A DNA stretch of 38,400 nucleotides from UBA3103 sp002365855 (lineage in GTDB: Bacteria > Bacillota > Desulfotomaculia > Desulfotomaculales > Pelotomaculaceae). A program made the position numbers and the translations under genes. The notes beneath the pieces are model-generated. The model did no database searches and was not told the DNA's origin. It was given only the letters and a program-made list of their open reading frames with translations. Of this stretch, positions 16,588-25,600 are shown one piece after another. Position 1 is the first letter of the stretch. Each line of letters starts with the position of its first letter. Where the stretch lies: positions 1-38,400 of the forward strand of contig DAOURR010000016.1 of the NCBI GenBank assembly GCA_030627625.1, in the 5' to 3' direction.

Positions 16588-18354
16588 TTGGCGAATCCGA
16601 AAACAAAAAAGGCTATTGAACGGCTCTTATATCTCTTAAAAGGACAGGGGCCGATCCCACTCGAAGTATTATATACCCGTTGCGGCTGTAACATTGATGA
16701 CCTGCCTGGAGCCCTTTCTTCGTTGATCGAAAAAGAAGAAATCCAAATAGGCAACCTGAAATCCAGGGCTGGCTGGATGATAGCTGAAAGCAGACATCTC
16801 CCGCCTGCTGGGCCGGTTATATGGAGAACTGGACGGATCCAGATGCGAAAAGTTTTTCCAAAACTGATCCGTGAATTGAAAAAATACAATTCTATTGCTC
16901 CCGCAGAGGGCTCAAATGAACTGGAAAAGCACCGGCGGCTTGAAGGATGCCGGGATGTTCTTGATTCTTTGAAAAGCCCTTTTTTTATTGTCGAACAGCT
17001 TAAGCTGACTCAAAAACAGTTCAAGGAAATTAACGACATCTTCGCGGTGGCGGTAGAATTCGATGGACAAAAATACCACTGTCTAAAAAAGGTATTTCCA
17101 GGAGAAATCCTTATAGAACAGCTGGGTGAGATCTCCGGCAGGTATTTTGCCCCTCCACATGCAGCCAGTGCGCCAGCCTTTCTCAAAGACCATTCAGTGG
17201 GACAAAGGGAGGCGGCGAATATCCTCGGGTTGGATGATGGAATTTTGGAGCAAATAATAAGTTCCGGGGAAATACCTCATTTTGTTCTCGGCGAAAGCAT
17301 ACGCCTCTGGCGCTCTGATTTGCAGGAGCTGAAAAGCAATGCTGCCAGGCTGCGGCAGCTCAAAAAAAAGTCAGGCCTGTTAGGAGTTAGTGATATCTCA
17401 GATCTTCTGGGCGTCGATGATGACCAGGTCCGGCGACTGATAGCAGAAGGGAAGCTCAAACCGGTCTTCAGGCCCGGAACTCATAACCAACAGGGCGCCT
17501 TGCTAATGTTCAGGCGCAGTGATGTTGAAAAACTGCGTGCGGGCGTTCAGGCAAACCTATCCCTCATGCTCAGGGGTTCTTTAAAGAACCCTGGGCAAAA
17601 GCGGGCTAACGATACCGTGGGTATGCACCCGCGGGTTAAAAGAAAACCGCAGCGCAGGAAGGAAATTTCTCTCCCGGAACAGGACAAACTAATACTGGAT
17701 GATTTTCAAATTGAGGCATCGCAAGCTCTCCGGGAGGGTTTATCAGTCCTGGTATCCGCTCCAACCGGAAACGGAAAAACACTCGTAGCGGAAATGCTGG
17801 CAAAAGACGTAATGGCAGCGGGTCAGGGTATGATCTACACATCACCGCTGAAGGCTCTTTCCAACCAGAAGTATAGGGACTTTAAGGAACTGTTCGGAGA
17901 TGAGAATGTTGGCCTTGTCACTGGTGACATCAGTATCAACCCTGGCGCACCTATGCTGATCATGACCACTGAGATATTCAGAAACTGGTGTCTCAGCGAG
18001 CCTGAGCAGCTAGCTAAAACATCTTACGTTGTTTTTGACGAAATTCATTATCTTGACGATGCCGAGCGCGGTACAACATGGGAGGAAAGCATTTTATTCG
18101 CTCCCCCAAACATTAAAATTTTGGGCCTTTCAGCAACTGTGCCCAACGTTGATGAAATGGCCGACTGGATCAGTTCGGTCCGGGGTGGAAATGTCGTTGT
18201 AATTTTAGATAAGAGAAGAAGGGTTCCCCTGGCAATCCGCTGGTTTCTGCCTGAAGGCAGGATTGTTGGGGAAATGGAGGCGCGCAAAGAAGTCGTTGAA
18301 CTTTCCGACAAGCTCAAGGAAGCGCGCAATAAAAAGCGCTGGTTTGAGGCTTAG
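16588..18354 (+). CDS. Ski2-like helicase, N-terminal half (HTH domains and RecA1)
   Basis: A 588-residue protein holding the first half of a Ski2-like superfamily 2 helicase. Residues 1-70 look like a winged helix. Residues 203-247 and 264-316 look like two tandem excisionase/MerR-type helix-turn-helix units (GQREAANILGLDDGILEQII and LGVSDISDLLGVDDDQVRRL), a rare addition to a helicase. The RecA1 domain follows: motif I SAPTGNGKT (390-398), YTSPLKALSNQKYR, motif II DEIH (484-487) and motif III SAT (515-517). It then stops in the linker before RecA2. RecA2 is in the next frame, 62 bases on. The TTG start has AGGGGTG eight bases upstream. Either the two halves assemble as subunits, or this is a broken gene. 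Confidence 0.8.
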   Translation: MANPKTKKAIERLLYLLKGQGPIPLEVLYTRCGCNIDDLPGALSSLIEKEEIQIGNLKSRAGWMIAESRHLPPAGPVIWRTGRIQMRKVFPKLIRELKKYNSIAPAEGSNELEKHRRLEGCRDVLDSLKSPFFIVEQLKLTQKQFKEINDIFAVAVEFDGQKYHCLKKVFPGEILIEQLGEISGRYFAPPHAASAPAFLKDHSVGQREAANILGLDDGILEQIISSGEIPHFVLGESIRLWRSDLQELKSNAARLRQLKKKSGLLGVSDISDLLGVDDDQVRRLIAEGKLKPVFRPGTHNQQGALLMFRRSDVEKLRAGVQANLSLMLRGSLKNPGQKRANDTVGMHPRVKRKPQRRKEISLPEQDKLILDDFQIEASQALREGLSVLVSAPTGNGKTLVAEMLAKDVMAAGQGMIYTSPLKALSNQKYRDFKELFGDENVGLVTGDISINPGAPMLIMTTEIFRNWCLSEPEQLAKTSYVVFDEIHYLDDAERGTTWEESILFAPPNIKILGLSATVPNVDEMADWISSVRGGNVVVILDKRRRVPLAIRWFLPEGRIVGEMEARKEVVELSDKLKEARNKKRWFEA

Positions 18355-18415
18355 TGATGTTTGGACAACCTCTGGAACCCACATAGTTTTAGAAAAGTAC
18401 TGGAGTGATTAAGCA

Positions 18416-19957
18416 TTGGATCTGCCGGAAGTATCCTGCAGCGAAATAATTGGAGCAATCCAAGATAAATTACCCGCCCTTTTTTTTGTGTTCAGCCGTG
18501 GCCGCACTGAAATTTTGGCCCAGGAACTGGGAAGGGACTGGGATTTTCTTGATGCCAGAGAAAAAAAAATTGTCGGAAGCGAGGTCAGGATTGCTGAAGC
18601 TGAACACCCCGGAACTTTCAGCGGCCCGGTCTGGCGCAACCTGCGGAGGCTGCTGTACCAGGGCATTGGCTTCCACCACGCGGGGCTTTTGCCCCCGGTT
18701 AAATACCTGGTGGAAAAACTTTATTCCAGTCGCCTGCTCTGGGTGGTTTTTTGCACGGAGACGTTTGCAGCGGGTGTGAATTTCCCTGCGGCCAGCACTG
18801 TTTTTGACTCAACCAGAAAGTGGGACGGGCGTGACTTTCGCATATTACAAAACAGGGAGTTTTTTCAAATAGCGGGAAGAGCGGGGCGGAGGGGTTTTGA
18901 CCCGGTTGGCTATGCTCTTGTCCGCGTGGACAGCCGCTTCCCGGAACAAACCGGCTTTTTTAACGAAAAAGAGGTGGAGCCTGTTTCAGGAAGATTAGCC
19001 ATCTCACCCAACACGGTACTGAGCTTGCTGAGATATAAATCAGATAATGAGATTGACCGGTTTCTCAACGGAAATTTCAAAATGCACCAAATTAAAAAGA
19101 GAAAAGTCATTCTTGAACAGGAGATCAAAATTGTAGGAGAGCGGGTTTCTGAAATCGAATCGACCCTGTGCCCGGACAGCCTGACCTTATCCTGCCCCGT
19201 GGAGCGGATCAAAGCTCGCAGGCAGCTCAAGCGGCTGAAGTGGAAGGGAAGAAACAAGGAAAGAGAAATACTTCAGAAACAGCTTTCCTCCTCTAGCGCC
19301 AGGAAATGCCGGGAAACAGAAAAGTGCCGGGAAGCGTCCGGACGTCTGAAGCAAACCCGGAATTACTTTCAGCTGCTCAAGCAGGACTATAATGCGGTTT
19401 CCGAACAGGCGCTGGGCATTTTTTCAGAATACAAAGAGGTACGTGACCTTCTTGAAAAGCTTGGGTACGTCAATGGGCGTGAATTTCTCCCACGCGGCCT
19501 ATTTGCCCTGGAACTGCATGTACAGGAAATACTGGTAACCGAACTCACCTTTAACGGCCTTTTTGAAGATATTGAACCCGCCCAAGCAGCAGCAGTGCTG
19601 GCGGGGGTGGAATATATCCCCGGCAGGAATACCCGGGTGGTTAAACTTGAGATTCCAGCCCTGCGTGAAACTTTCGCATTGCGGCGGAGCCTGATTAAAA
19701 TGGGCGTGCCGGAAAGATTTTGCGTCTGGTCGGATTTGCTTGGCGCGCTCGCTTACGCCTGGTACACAGGAACATCTTTTTCAGAACTTCTGGAAATGTC
19801 CTCCCTCCAACCCGGCGATATCTTTTCAATATTCAGGAGAGAAATAGATCTCCTGCGTCAGATCGAGCGCGCAGCTGGTGAGGACTGCGGACTGGCAGAA
19901 AAGGTCCGCACAATTCGCAGCCGCCTGGACCGCGACGAGATTGCACTGAGCTTCTAA
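18416..19957 (+). CDS. Ski2-like helicase, C-terminal half (RecA2 and DSHCT-like domain)
   Basis: A 513-residue protein carrying the rest of the helicase: motif IV ALFFVFSRGRTE (21-32), motif V FCTETFAAGVNFPA (112-125) and motif VI QIAGRAGRRG (151-160). A coiled, charged middle with many Lys, Arg and Glu follows. The C-terminus resembles the DSHCT domain of Ski2/Mtr4 and bacterial HelY helicases. It has no ATP-binding motif I or II of its own, so it needs the upstream protein. The reading frame differs from the upstream gene, and stops lie in all frames of the 62-base gap. The TTG start has GGAGTGA seven bases upstream, a good site that argues for a true separate gene. Coding quality is high to its end. 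Confidence 0.78.
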   Translation: MDLPEVSCSEIIGAIQDKLPALFFVFSRGRTEILAQELGRDWDFLDAREKKIVGSEVRIAEAEHPGTFSGPVWRNLRRLLYQGIGFHHAGLLPPVKYLVEKLYSSRLLWVVFCTETFAAGVNFPAASTVFDSTRKWDGRDFRILQNREFFQIAGRAGRRGFDPVGYALVRVDSRFPEQTGFFNEKEVEPVSGRLAISPNTVLSLLRYKSDNEIDRFLNGNFKMHQIKKRKVILEQEIKIVGERVSEIESTLCPDSLTLSCPVERIKARRQLKRLKWKGRNKEREILQKQLSSSSARKCRETEKCREASGRLKQTRNYFQLLKQDYNAVSEQALGIFSEYKEVRDLLEKLGYVNGREFLPRGLFALELHVQEILVTELTFNGLFEDIEPAQAAAVLAGVEYIPGRNTRVVKLEIPALRETFALRRSLIKMGVPERFCVWSDLLGALAYAWYTGTSFSELLEMSSLQPGDIFSIFRREIDLLRQIERAAGEDCGLAEKVRTIRSRLDRDEIALSF

Positions 19958-19988
19958 CTCTAACAATTACAGGAAAAGTGATCCGACA

Positions 19989-21053
19989 ATGAAAAATGCA
20001 ATTTTGGTTTACCGGCTTTTCGATGTTGCCGAGGAAATAAACCTGGAGCAGGTAGAAAAAATTCTTGCTCTCGGGCACCAGGCTTCCCGGATGCGTCTCT
20101 CGCGCATCCGGCCCAAATCCATTCAGTTTTCAAACCCGCCTGTGGCAGTTGAACTTGGTGAGCACACAGTCACTATCGGCGCCAGGAATATAAATGCCCT
20201 TCTTTCGGCAAAAGTTTACGATCTTGGAGTCATAGGCATTATCATGCGCGTACCGCTGCGAGAAGGTGCATCTTACGATGAGATCAAGGAACTGTCGATC
20301 GAACTGTACAACGATGAAAAGATCGAGTCATTCTTTTTGAACATGCTTGATACAATCCGGAAAACTCTCTCGGGAGCCTTACTAAAAGAAGCCTACTACG
20401 GCTTTATTGAAGATTTCACGGTATATTACTTCCGGGAGTGGGACTTCAGCTGGGATCCGGTGCCGCTCCTGCTGGCTGAGCCTGAGCCGGTCAGTGAACA
20501 GGTGCACCGGGAAACTATGCGCAATTCTTTTTCCTATGGCACGGAAGACCTTGCTATCATCACCTGGGACTCAGCCCTGGTATATGATTCCAAAGGAGAA
20601 AATGATATACCCGACCTGCTTGAGTTCGCGAACTCCCAGCTTTTGGAGCTGCGTTATTACGACAGCCTTTTAACCGGTGAGATGCAAAAGATGTACGACG
20701 CCATCGGAGAGGCTGAAAAAACCGCCAGCTTCAGGCGACTGGGCCGCTACAGGCGGATCATGAACCATCTGATGGAACTGATCGTCGATGTGACTGAAAT
20801 CACCGAGCGAATTGACAACTCCCTCAGGGTAACCGAGGATGTATTCTACGCGCGGATATACGGAACCGCCCTTTCCATTTTCCGCACTAAAGCCTGGGAG
20901 GAAAGCATCAGCAGTAAAATATCAATTATTAACCAGAGCTATACGATGCTGAGCAACCGTATCATCAACCAGCGTTCTGAGCTTCTTGAACTGACCATTA
21001 TCATCCTGATCCTTCTGGAGGTAATACTTGGCGTACTGGGGTTCATGAAGTAG
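19989..21053 (+). CDS. RMD1/YagE family (DUF155) membrane-anchored protein
   Basis: A 354-residue protein of the RMD1/YagE (DUF155) family, known from yeast mitochondria and many bacteria but without a biochemical function. Typical blocks are present: IGIIMRVPLREGASYDEI, the central FREWDFSWDP segment, and a long helical C-terminal half with DVTEITERIDNSLRVTEDVFYARIY. It ends in one hydrophobic helix (about 331-352, TIIILILLEVILGVLGF), so it is tail-anchored. It begins 31 bases after the helicase half and is probably co-transcribed with it, though nothing known links the two activities. It converges with the next gene, only 14 bases away. Confidence 0.85.
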   Translation: MKNAILVYRLFDVAEEINLEQVEKILALGHQASRMRLSRIRPKSIQFSNPPVAVELGEHTVTIGARNINALLSAKVYDLGVIGIIMRVPLREGASYDEIKELSIELYNDEKIESFFLNMLDTIRKTLSGALLKEAYYGFIEDFTVYYFREWDFSWDPVPLLLAEPEPVSEQVHRETMRNSFSYGTEDLAIITWDSALVYDSKGENDIPDLLEFANSQLLELRYYDSLLTGEMQKMYDAIGEAEKTASFRRLGRYRRIMNHLMELIVDVTEITERIDNSLRVTEDVFYARIYGTALSIFRTKAWEESISSKISIINQSYTMLSNRIINQRSELLELTIIILILLEVILGVLGFMK

Positions 21054-21067
21054 GTTTAATATTATTA

Positions 21068-21685
21068 TTATTTACCGTTCAGTTCCTGAAACATTGCGAC
21101 AAAATTCGGAATCAAAAACGGCACCCTCTTCTTGTATTCCACATAAGATTGTCCGAATCTAATTTCCAACTCGCTTTCCTCAAAGTATTTTAAAAAGAAA
21201 ACATGTGCCGGGATAAATGCTAACAGAGACCACAGTGTAAAGAACGTCGAGCCTGCAAATAAACCCATTCCTATACACATTAAATAGAATCCCAGAGACA
21301 TCGGATTTCTCGTACGCTCGTATATATCTTTCGCAGCCAATTTTTTAGTAAGCTCAAAAGCAAACAGTCCTTCTCCATAATCAAACAGTACTACGATGGA
21401 AATCGCAAAAAACCCAAACCCTATCAGCATCATTACCATACCGAACGCAAGTGAAACTGTATGAAACGGTAAGGATGGAATGCTCAGCATTTCATCATAT
21501 TGAGTAAGCAAGGTTAATCCAGCAGACATGGGAATTATCCAAGCAAAGATTACAAAGAAGTGCATAATCCTGGTGGCTATCTCAGCTGCTTTTTTTGAAG
21601 GTTGACGCCTGAGCCATGCGCCAAGAACAAACGCGCTCATAGCAAAAACTCCACATCCAATTACCTGCAGGTAAATTCCAATCAT
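21068..21685 (-). CDS. Isoprenylcysteine/phospholipid methyltransferase-like membrane protein
   Basis: A 205-residue membrane protein with about five hydrophobic helices. The C-terminal part contains YERTRNPMSLGFYLMCIGMG and FEESELEIRFGQSYVEYKKRVPFLIP, the signature of the ICMT/PEMT-type methyltransferases that use S-adenosylmethionine inside the membrane. The methyl acceptor is unknown. An in-frame ATG 38 codons upstream (21799) exists, but AAGGAGGAG lies about seven bases before the ATG at 21685, and the fold starts there. It converges with the RMD1 gene and appears to be transcribed alone. Confidence 0.8.
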   Translation of the reverse strand: MIGIYLQVIGCGVFAMSAFVLGAWLRRQPSKKAAEIATRIMHFFVIFAWIIPMSAGLTLLTQYDEMLSIPSLPFHTVSLAFGMVMMLIGFGFFAISIVVLFDYGEGLFAFELTKKLAAKDIYERTRNPMSLGFYLMCIGMGLFAGSTFFTLWSLLAFIPAHVFFLKYFEESELEIRFGQSYVEYKKRVPFLIPNFVAMFQELNGK

Positions 21686-21830
21686 TTTTAGACTCCTCCT
21701 TAATCGTAACAGAGCACGACGCAACGCGTGCAGATTCGTTGAACCTGGAACCCACGTCATACCCAGTCCGATGAGTGTTCGCCACTCCTCGGCAATCAAA
21801 TAATCAGCCGGAAAGTCATAAACATTTAAA

Positions 21831-21860
21831 AAAAGGAACGTCCTTGATGTCGTTCCTTTT
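21831..21860 (-). terminator. Intrinsic terminator, probably for the SIR2-like gene
   Basis: Perfect 10-base arms AAAAGGAACG (21831-21840) and CGTTCCTTTT (21851-21860) enclose a 10-base loop. On the minus strand it ends in a run of T residues (A run upstream of 21835), and it is 157 bases past the SIR2-like stop. The plus-strand face also ends in TTTT, so it could be bidirectional. Confidence 0.7.
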
Positions 21861-21895
21861 CAGTCGTTAGTGTTTTATTTTTTTAGGATAACCCG

Positions 21896-22016
21896 TTAAC
21901 CAATTAAAAGTTCCGAATCATCTTCAGGCTTTACTCCTTCGGGCGGAAACTTGGCCAGGTAAGCCAGGTGGGTGCCAGTATCATGCTTTCAACCGCTGTG
22001 CTGAGCACTACCACAG
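21896..22016 (-). pseudogene. Frameshifted C-terminal remnant, possibly of a cation:proton antiporter
   Basis: Right after the SIR2-like stop, one minus-strand frame reads TVVVLSTAVESMILAPTWL and then runs to an early stop. The next frame over continues LAYLAKFPPEGVKPEDDSEL and ends at 21896-21898. Joined by a single frameshift they look like the last hydrophobic helix and tail of an antiporter-type membrane protein. No N-terminal part is present in the window. Family assignment is a guess from style. Confidence 0.35.
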
Positions 22017-22985
22017 TTAAGGCACCTGCCCGGTAAAGCTGGCGCAGATAATCCTGCATTCCTCTCCAAAGATCTGACGGTACCTGCTGCATACCCGCCT
22101 GCTGGGGTTAATAACCACCATCTCCCTTTTCCTGTCCGGAACGTTTAGAGCCCTTTTTACCGTGGCAATAATCGATGTATCTGCCGGAGCCAGGGAATAT
22201 CCAATGATCACCAGGCGGTCGGAGCGGCTGATAGCACCGCCGGCGCTGTCCCAGATATTGTGAAGCCGGCTGATATTGTATGACTTGTATAGAGTCGGGG
22301 CGATGATGACTGACTGTAAGTTTTCCCCCCCGCAGTTCAAACAGGTAATGGAACTTTCCGTAAATAATAAGTGTGCTACTTTTTCCTCATGTTCGGATAT
22401 TTCCCCGCACAGAGGACAAAGAGTCCAATTGAGGGAGCCGTGCAGTTTATATAGTGGAACCTTGCCGCGGGTTTTCAGATGGTCGTCGTGGCTTCCGTAA
22501 AAGCCGTATTCCAGGCCGTAACCCGTAGCCCGCACCGCTTTGTCCAGAACAATATCATAGTTTAAAGAGATAAAGGTTGGACGCTCATCACAGGAACTCA
22601 TCACTTCTGACACAAAAGAATGGTGAATTCCCTTGTCCGGCGGCAGGGACCTTTCCAGGGTCAAACTTATCATCATGACTAGAGCCGATTTTAATTCATA
22701 CAGCCTGGGCATGGGAAACCTTAGCGAAAAAGCCTGGTTGTGAAGAAGATACCAGTCGACAATATTGAATAACTCATCAATCCCCAAGTATTTGTCGAGG
22801 TCATCTTCAGATTTGATTTTCTTCCGGGTTCCGTAAAAATACTCCAGGAACTCCCAGACTATTTCAAGGTCTATGTCATTACGCTCTTCTTTAAAATAAC
22901 GATGAGCTATCCGCAGAAAGTTGCGCACTACCGGCGCCCCTTCCGCAGCAGAGGCACCTGCTCCCATAACGTAAACAGTCTTCAC
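22017..22985 (-). CDS. SIR2-like domain protein with inserted zinc ribbon
   Basis: A 322-residue protein with a Rossmann-type SIR2-like fold. The N-terminus has the GAGAS motif (8-12). ISLNYDIVLDKA (139-150) matches the Asn-Asp region of the family, YKLHGSLNW (179-187) carries the catalytic-type His, and two CxxC pairs (190-193 and 215-218) form a zinc ribbon. IIAPTLYK and IIGYSLAPADT complete the fold. Such proteins hydrolyse or bind NAD. Stand-alone prokaryotic SIR2-like proteins often belong to antiphage defence, where they deplete NAD. It starts with GTG behind GGGGGGAG and is divergent from a tandem dynamin-like GTPase operon across 265 bases. Defence is inference, and a protein deacetylase is less likely. 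Confidence 0.8.
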   Translation of the reverse strand: MKTVYVMGAGASAAEGAPVVRNFLRIAHRYFKEERNDIDLEIVWEFLEYFYGTRKKIKSEDDLDKYLGIDELFNIVDWYLLHNQAFSLRFPMPRLYELKSALVMMISLTLERSLPPDKGIHHSFVSEVMSSCDERPTFISLNYDIVLDKAVRATGYGLEYGFYGSHDDHLKTRGKVPLYKLHGSLNWTLCPLCGEISEHEEKVAHLLFTESSITCLNCGGENLQSVIIAPTLYKSYNISRLHNIWDSAGGAISRSDRLVIIGYSLAPADTSIIATVKRALNVPDRKREMVVINPSRRVCSRYRQIFGEECRIICASFTGQVP

Positions 22986-23030
22986 TAAAGGCTGCTCCCC
23001 CCAAATATTTTCAATTCACAGACACCCCTG

Positions 23031-23078
23031 TCAGAGCAATAGCCCTGGCGTCCGCTCTGAAATATCCATTAAATCCAT
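23031..23078 (-). CDS. Possible 15-residue leader peptide upstream of the SIR2-like gene
   Basis: ATG at 23078 opens a 15-codon frame (MDLMDISERTPGLLL) that ends 45 bases before the SIR2-like start. GGAGG stands eight bases before it, which is a better site than that of the SIR2-like gene itself. It could be a leader peptide or a chance short frame. Confidence 0.3.
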   Translation of the reverse strand: MDLMDISERTPGLLL

Positions 23079-23250
23079 GTTCACTTCCTCCAGATAAACT
23101 CTGGATCATTTAAACTTATTTTATCAATAAAAACAGTAAGATAAACAACTATCGTAAAAACTTTTTAAAATGGAGGAAGTCATAAAAGACAGTACCCGTT
23201 AATATATAGAACCAAAAGAAACATTTACCACGTATGGGAGGAAATCTTCC

Positions 23251-25596
23251 TTGACTGACATTTCTCGCTTTATTGCTAGCTCAGAGTCTCTAGTAGATTT
23301 AACCGGCCGGGTTAACAAACCATGCGTGACTATACTTGGTTCCTATAACTCAGGAAAGTCGACCCTGCTGAACAAACTACTGGAGTTTAACATCAGTCCG
23401 GTCGGTGTTATCCCCACAACACCCTGTCTGCTTTATTTTGAGCATGGCCATACCTTCTCGGCAGCAGAATACGGCTCGAGGAAAAAGAAGACCTTTCGCC
23501 AGGCGGCTCACCTGAGAGCTTATTTAACAAGCCTGAAAACTCGTGCCAGCCGGATCGTGGTCGAGGTCCCCTCCCCATTTTTGACCAGGTGCAGCCTGAT
23601 GGACACCCCTGGTATCGACTCTATAAACGCTGACTCAGAATTTCTCGCCAAACAGGCTGTTCAATTGTCGGACAAAATTGTTTATCTCTTTCATCAGCGC
23701 GGAATTGAGGATATGAACAGGCACTTCCTGTACAAGCTGGCAGTCGCGTGGAAAAATAATAAATTAGACGACATCTCATTCTGGCTTAACTGTAATCTTG
23801 GGATCTGTGACGGGTCATCACTGGAAACAACCAGGGCTGTATTGAGAGAAATATTTCTAAGCCCTGTCAGACTAAATACTATCAACACATTCGACAGTGA
23901 GAACATTGACACACTGCGCACTTTTTTAGAAGTTGAAGCAGCCAGGGAAACCTTGCGCCTGGCCGGTTTGGCTATAAAAAAGGTCGACGATGAACTACCT
24001 TTTAGAATTAATAAGGCTGTAGGAATACAAGATGACGCCTTTTTTCTTTCAAATTTTTGGGGCGTAATGGAAACCACCCAGAAAATATTGGAGGCGAACC
24101 GTATCATCCATACTATCCCGGCAGCGATTGGAGAGATGGAGAGCCGTTTTAAAGTGATGAATGACTCCAACCTCGGCGTTGGGGTGAGAAAACCCGGAGG
24201 AAAGCCCTACCGTCCTAAGACAGCCGGCATCAAGGAAAATCGGGGCTCCCTCCTCGATTTCATAACAACCTTGTTAAATATTAAGGAGCTTGACGGCCTC
24301 CTGGACCGGCCTAAGCTGGAAGATCTTTACTGCAGGATCAATGCCGAGCGGTTTGCCATAGTGGTGGCAGGCGGTTTTTCGACAGGCAAGACGACATTTA
24401 TCAACGCGCTGTTAAAAGAAGAAATGTTACCTGCAGCTGACGGTCCAACCACGGCATCGGTTACGAAAGTAACTTACGGCGACCGAAAAAAAGCCAGGGT
24501 CTATGCCTCCCTTCAAACAACACTTAGAGTCTGCGGTCAGGTCGGCGGCAAAACCTGTATCAACCGTGAGGAACTGGGGGCTCTGGAAAAATGGCTGAAC
24601 AGCGCGGATTCTGACATAGCATACCTTGAAGCCTGTGTAGACGGCCGCTTCAGCCATGTTGGAAAACAGGAAATGGCTGTGCTTGTCAAGCAGCTCAAAG
24701 AAATTTTTGCCGCCGGATCTTTTGCCAGAGCAGCCGGAGCCGGATTAATACCGTCAGCCTTTAAGCTTTTGCCTGCCAAATGGATAAAAGGAAAGAGCTT
24801 CATGCAAAAAGCCAGAGTAACTTTTAAAAAACCTGACCCGATGGAGTTTGACCTGGAAGATCAGGAGGGGATCAAAGCTTTCTGGGACGCGATTGGACCT
24901 GACAAGGCCCTGAAAATAGAAGGGGTTGAACTCCAGCACCCTGCTGATTATTTAAGGCTCTCCTTATTTATTGACACTCCCGGCCTGGATTGGATCCAAA
25001 AGAACCACCAAGAGAAAACATCCATGTCTATAAAGCAAAGCGACGCCTACCTGTTATTTTTCAACGCCAAACATATCTTCAACAATATGGACCGGGACCA
25101 CTTCCGTGATTTGCTCTGGACCGAAACTTCAGGAGAAACCATGCCAGAGGGCTTACTATCAGGAGAAGACACTACCTTCGTGGTGATTAATTTTGCGGAC
25201 ACCTTAACATCTTCCGAACGTGAAACGGTGTACAATTTCATTCACAATTCCATTACAAGTTCACGACCGGCAAACTACACCAGCCGGGGGCCTAAAATCT
25301 TTCTTGTCTCAGCCCTTAATGCCCTGGCAGGTGAAGATAGCGGTATGTCTTCCCTGCTCTTAAGCATCGAGGAAAGCATCTTGAAAAATCGTGCCAAGAA
25401 ATTTTACCTGGCTGCAGCTGGTGAACTGTACTCGGCTCTTGACCACGGTTCGGAAATTATTAAGGAACAGATCATCTCCGGGCACCCTGCTAATGATCAA
25501 AAAGTGATGTTCCGCAAGGCGCAGAACTCTCTCAGAGAATCTAAAAGGAAGTTGAAAGATATTCGGAACACGATTTACGACTCAGGGAGGTTTTGA
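23251..25596 (+). CDS. Tandem dynamin-like GTPase with two G domains
   Basis: A 781-residue protein with two complete-looking dynamin-family G domains. Domain 1 has P-loop GSYNSGKST (30-38), switch IPTTP and G3 DTPG (118-121). Its expected NxxD motif is not evident (WLNCNLGICDG near 178-188), so it may not bind guanine normally. Domain 2 has P-loop GGFSTGKTT (374-382), switch GPTTASVT, G3 DTPG (575-578) and NFAD (647-650) as G4. Between its P-loop and G3 lies a long insert of about 190 residues. No membrane segment is seen, and the stalk that follows each G domain in typical bacterial dynamins is short or absent. TTG start with GGGAGG upstream. It heads an operon with three small genes that could supply stalk and anchor. 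Function unknown. Confidence 0.82.
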   Translation: MTDISRFIASSESLVDLTGRVNKPCVTILGSYNSGKSTLLNKLLEFNISPVGVIPTTPCLLYFEHGHTFSAAEYGSRKKKTFRQAAHLRAYLTSLKTRASRIVVEVPSPFLTRCSLMDTPGIDSINADSEFLAKQAVQLSDKIVYLFHQRGIEDMNRHFLYKLAVAWKNNKLDDISFWLNCNLGICDGSSLETTRAVLREIFLSPVRLNTINTFDSENIDTLRTFLEVEAARETLRLAGLAIKKVDDELPFRINKAVGIQDDAFFLSNFWGVMETTQKILEANRIIHTIPAAIGEMESRFKVMNDSNLGVGVRKPGGKPYRPKTAGIKENRGSLLDFITTLLNIKELDGLLDRPKLEDLYCRINAERFAIVVAGGFSTGKTTFINALLKEEMLPAADGPTTASVTKVTYGDRKKARVYASLQTTLRVCGQVGGKTCINREELGALEKWLNSADSDIAYLEACVDGRFSHVGKQEMAVLVKQLKEIFAAGSFARAAGAGLIPSAFKLLPAKWIKGKSFMQKARVTFKKPDPMEFDLEDQEGIKAFWDAIGPDKALKIEGVELQHPADYLRLSLFIDTPGLDWIQKNHQEKTSMSIKQSDAYLLFFNAKHIFNNMDRDHFRDLLWTETSGETMPEGLLSGEDTTFVVINFADTLTSSERETVYNFIHNSITSSRPANYTSRGPKIFLVSALNALAGEDSGMSSLLLSIEESILKNRAKKFYLAAAGELYSALDHGSEIIKEQIISGHPANDQKVMFRKAQNSLRESKRKLKDIRNTIYDSGRF

Positions 25597-25600
25597 AAAC

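Noticed and set aside
23170..23202. Ten-codon frame MEEVIKDSTR upstream of the GTPase
   Set aside because: Too short and without a ribosome binding site.
22986..23250. Looked for a CRISPR array, tRNA or attachment site flanking the SIR2-GTPase locus
   Set aside because: No repeated spacers, cloverleaf or direct repeats seen, so mobility is not supported from this window.
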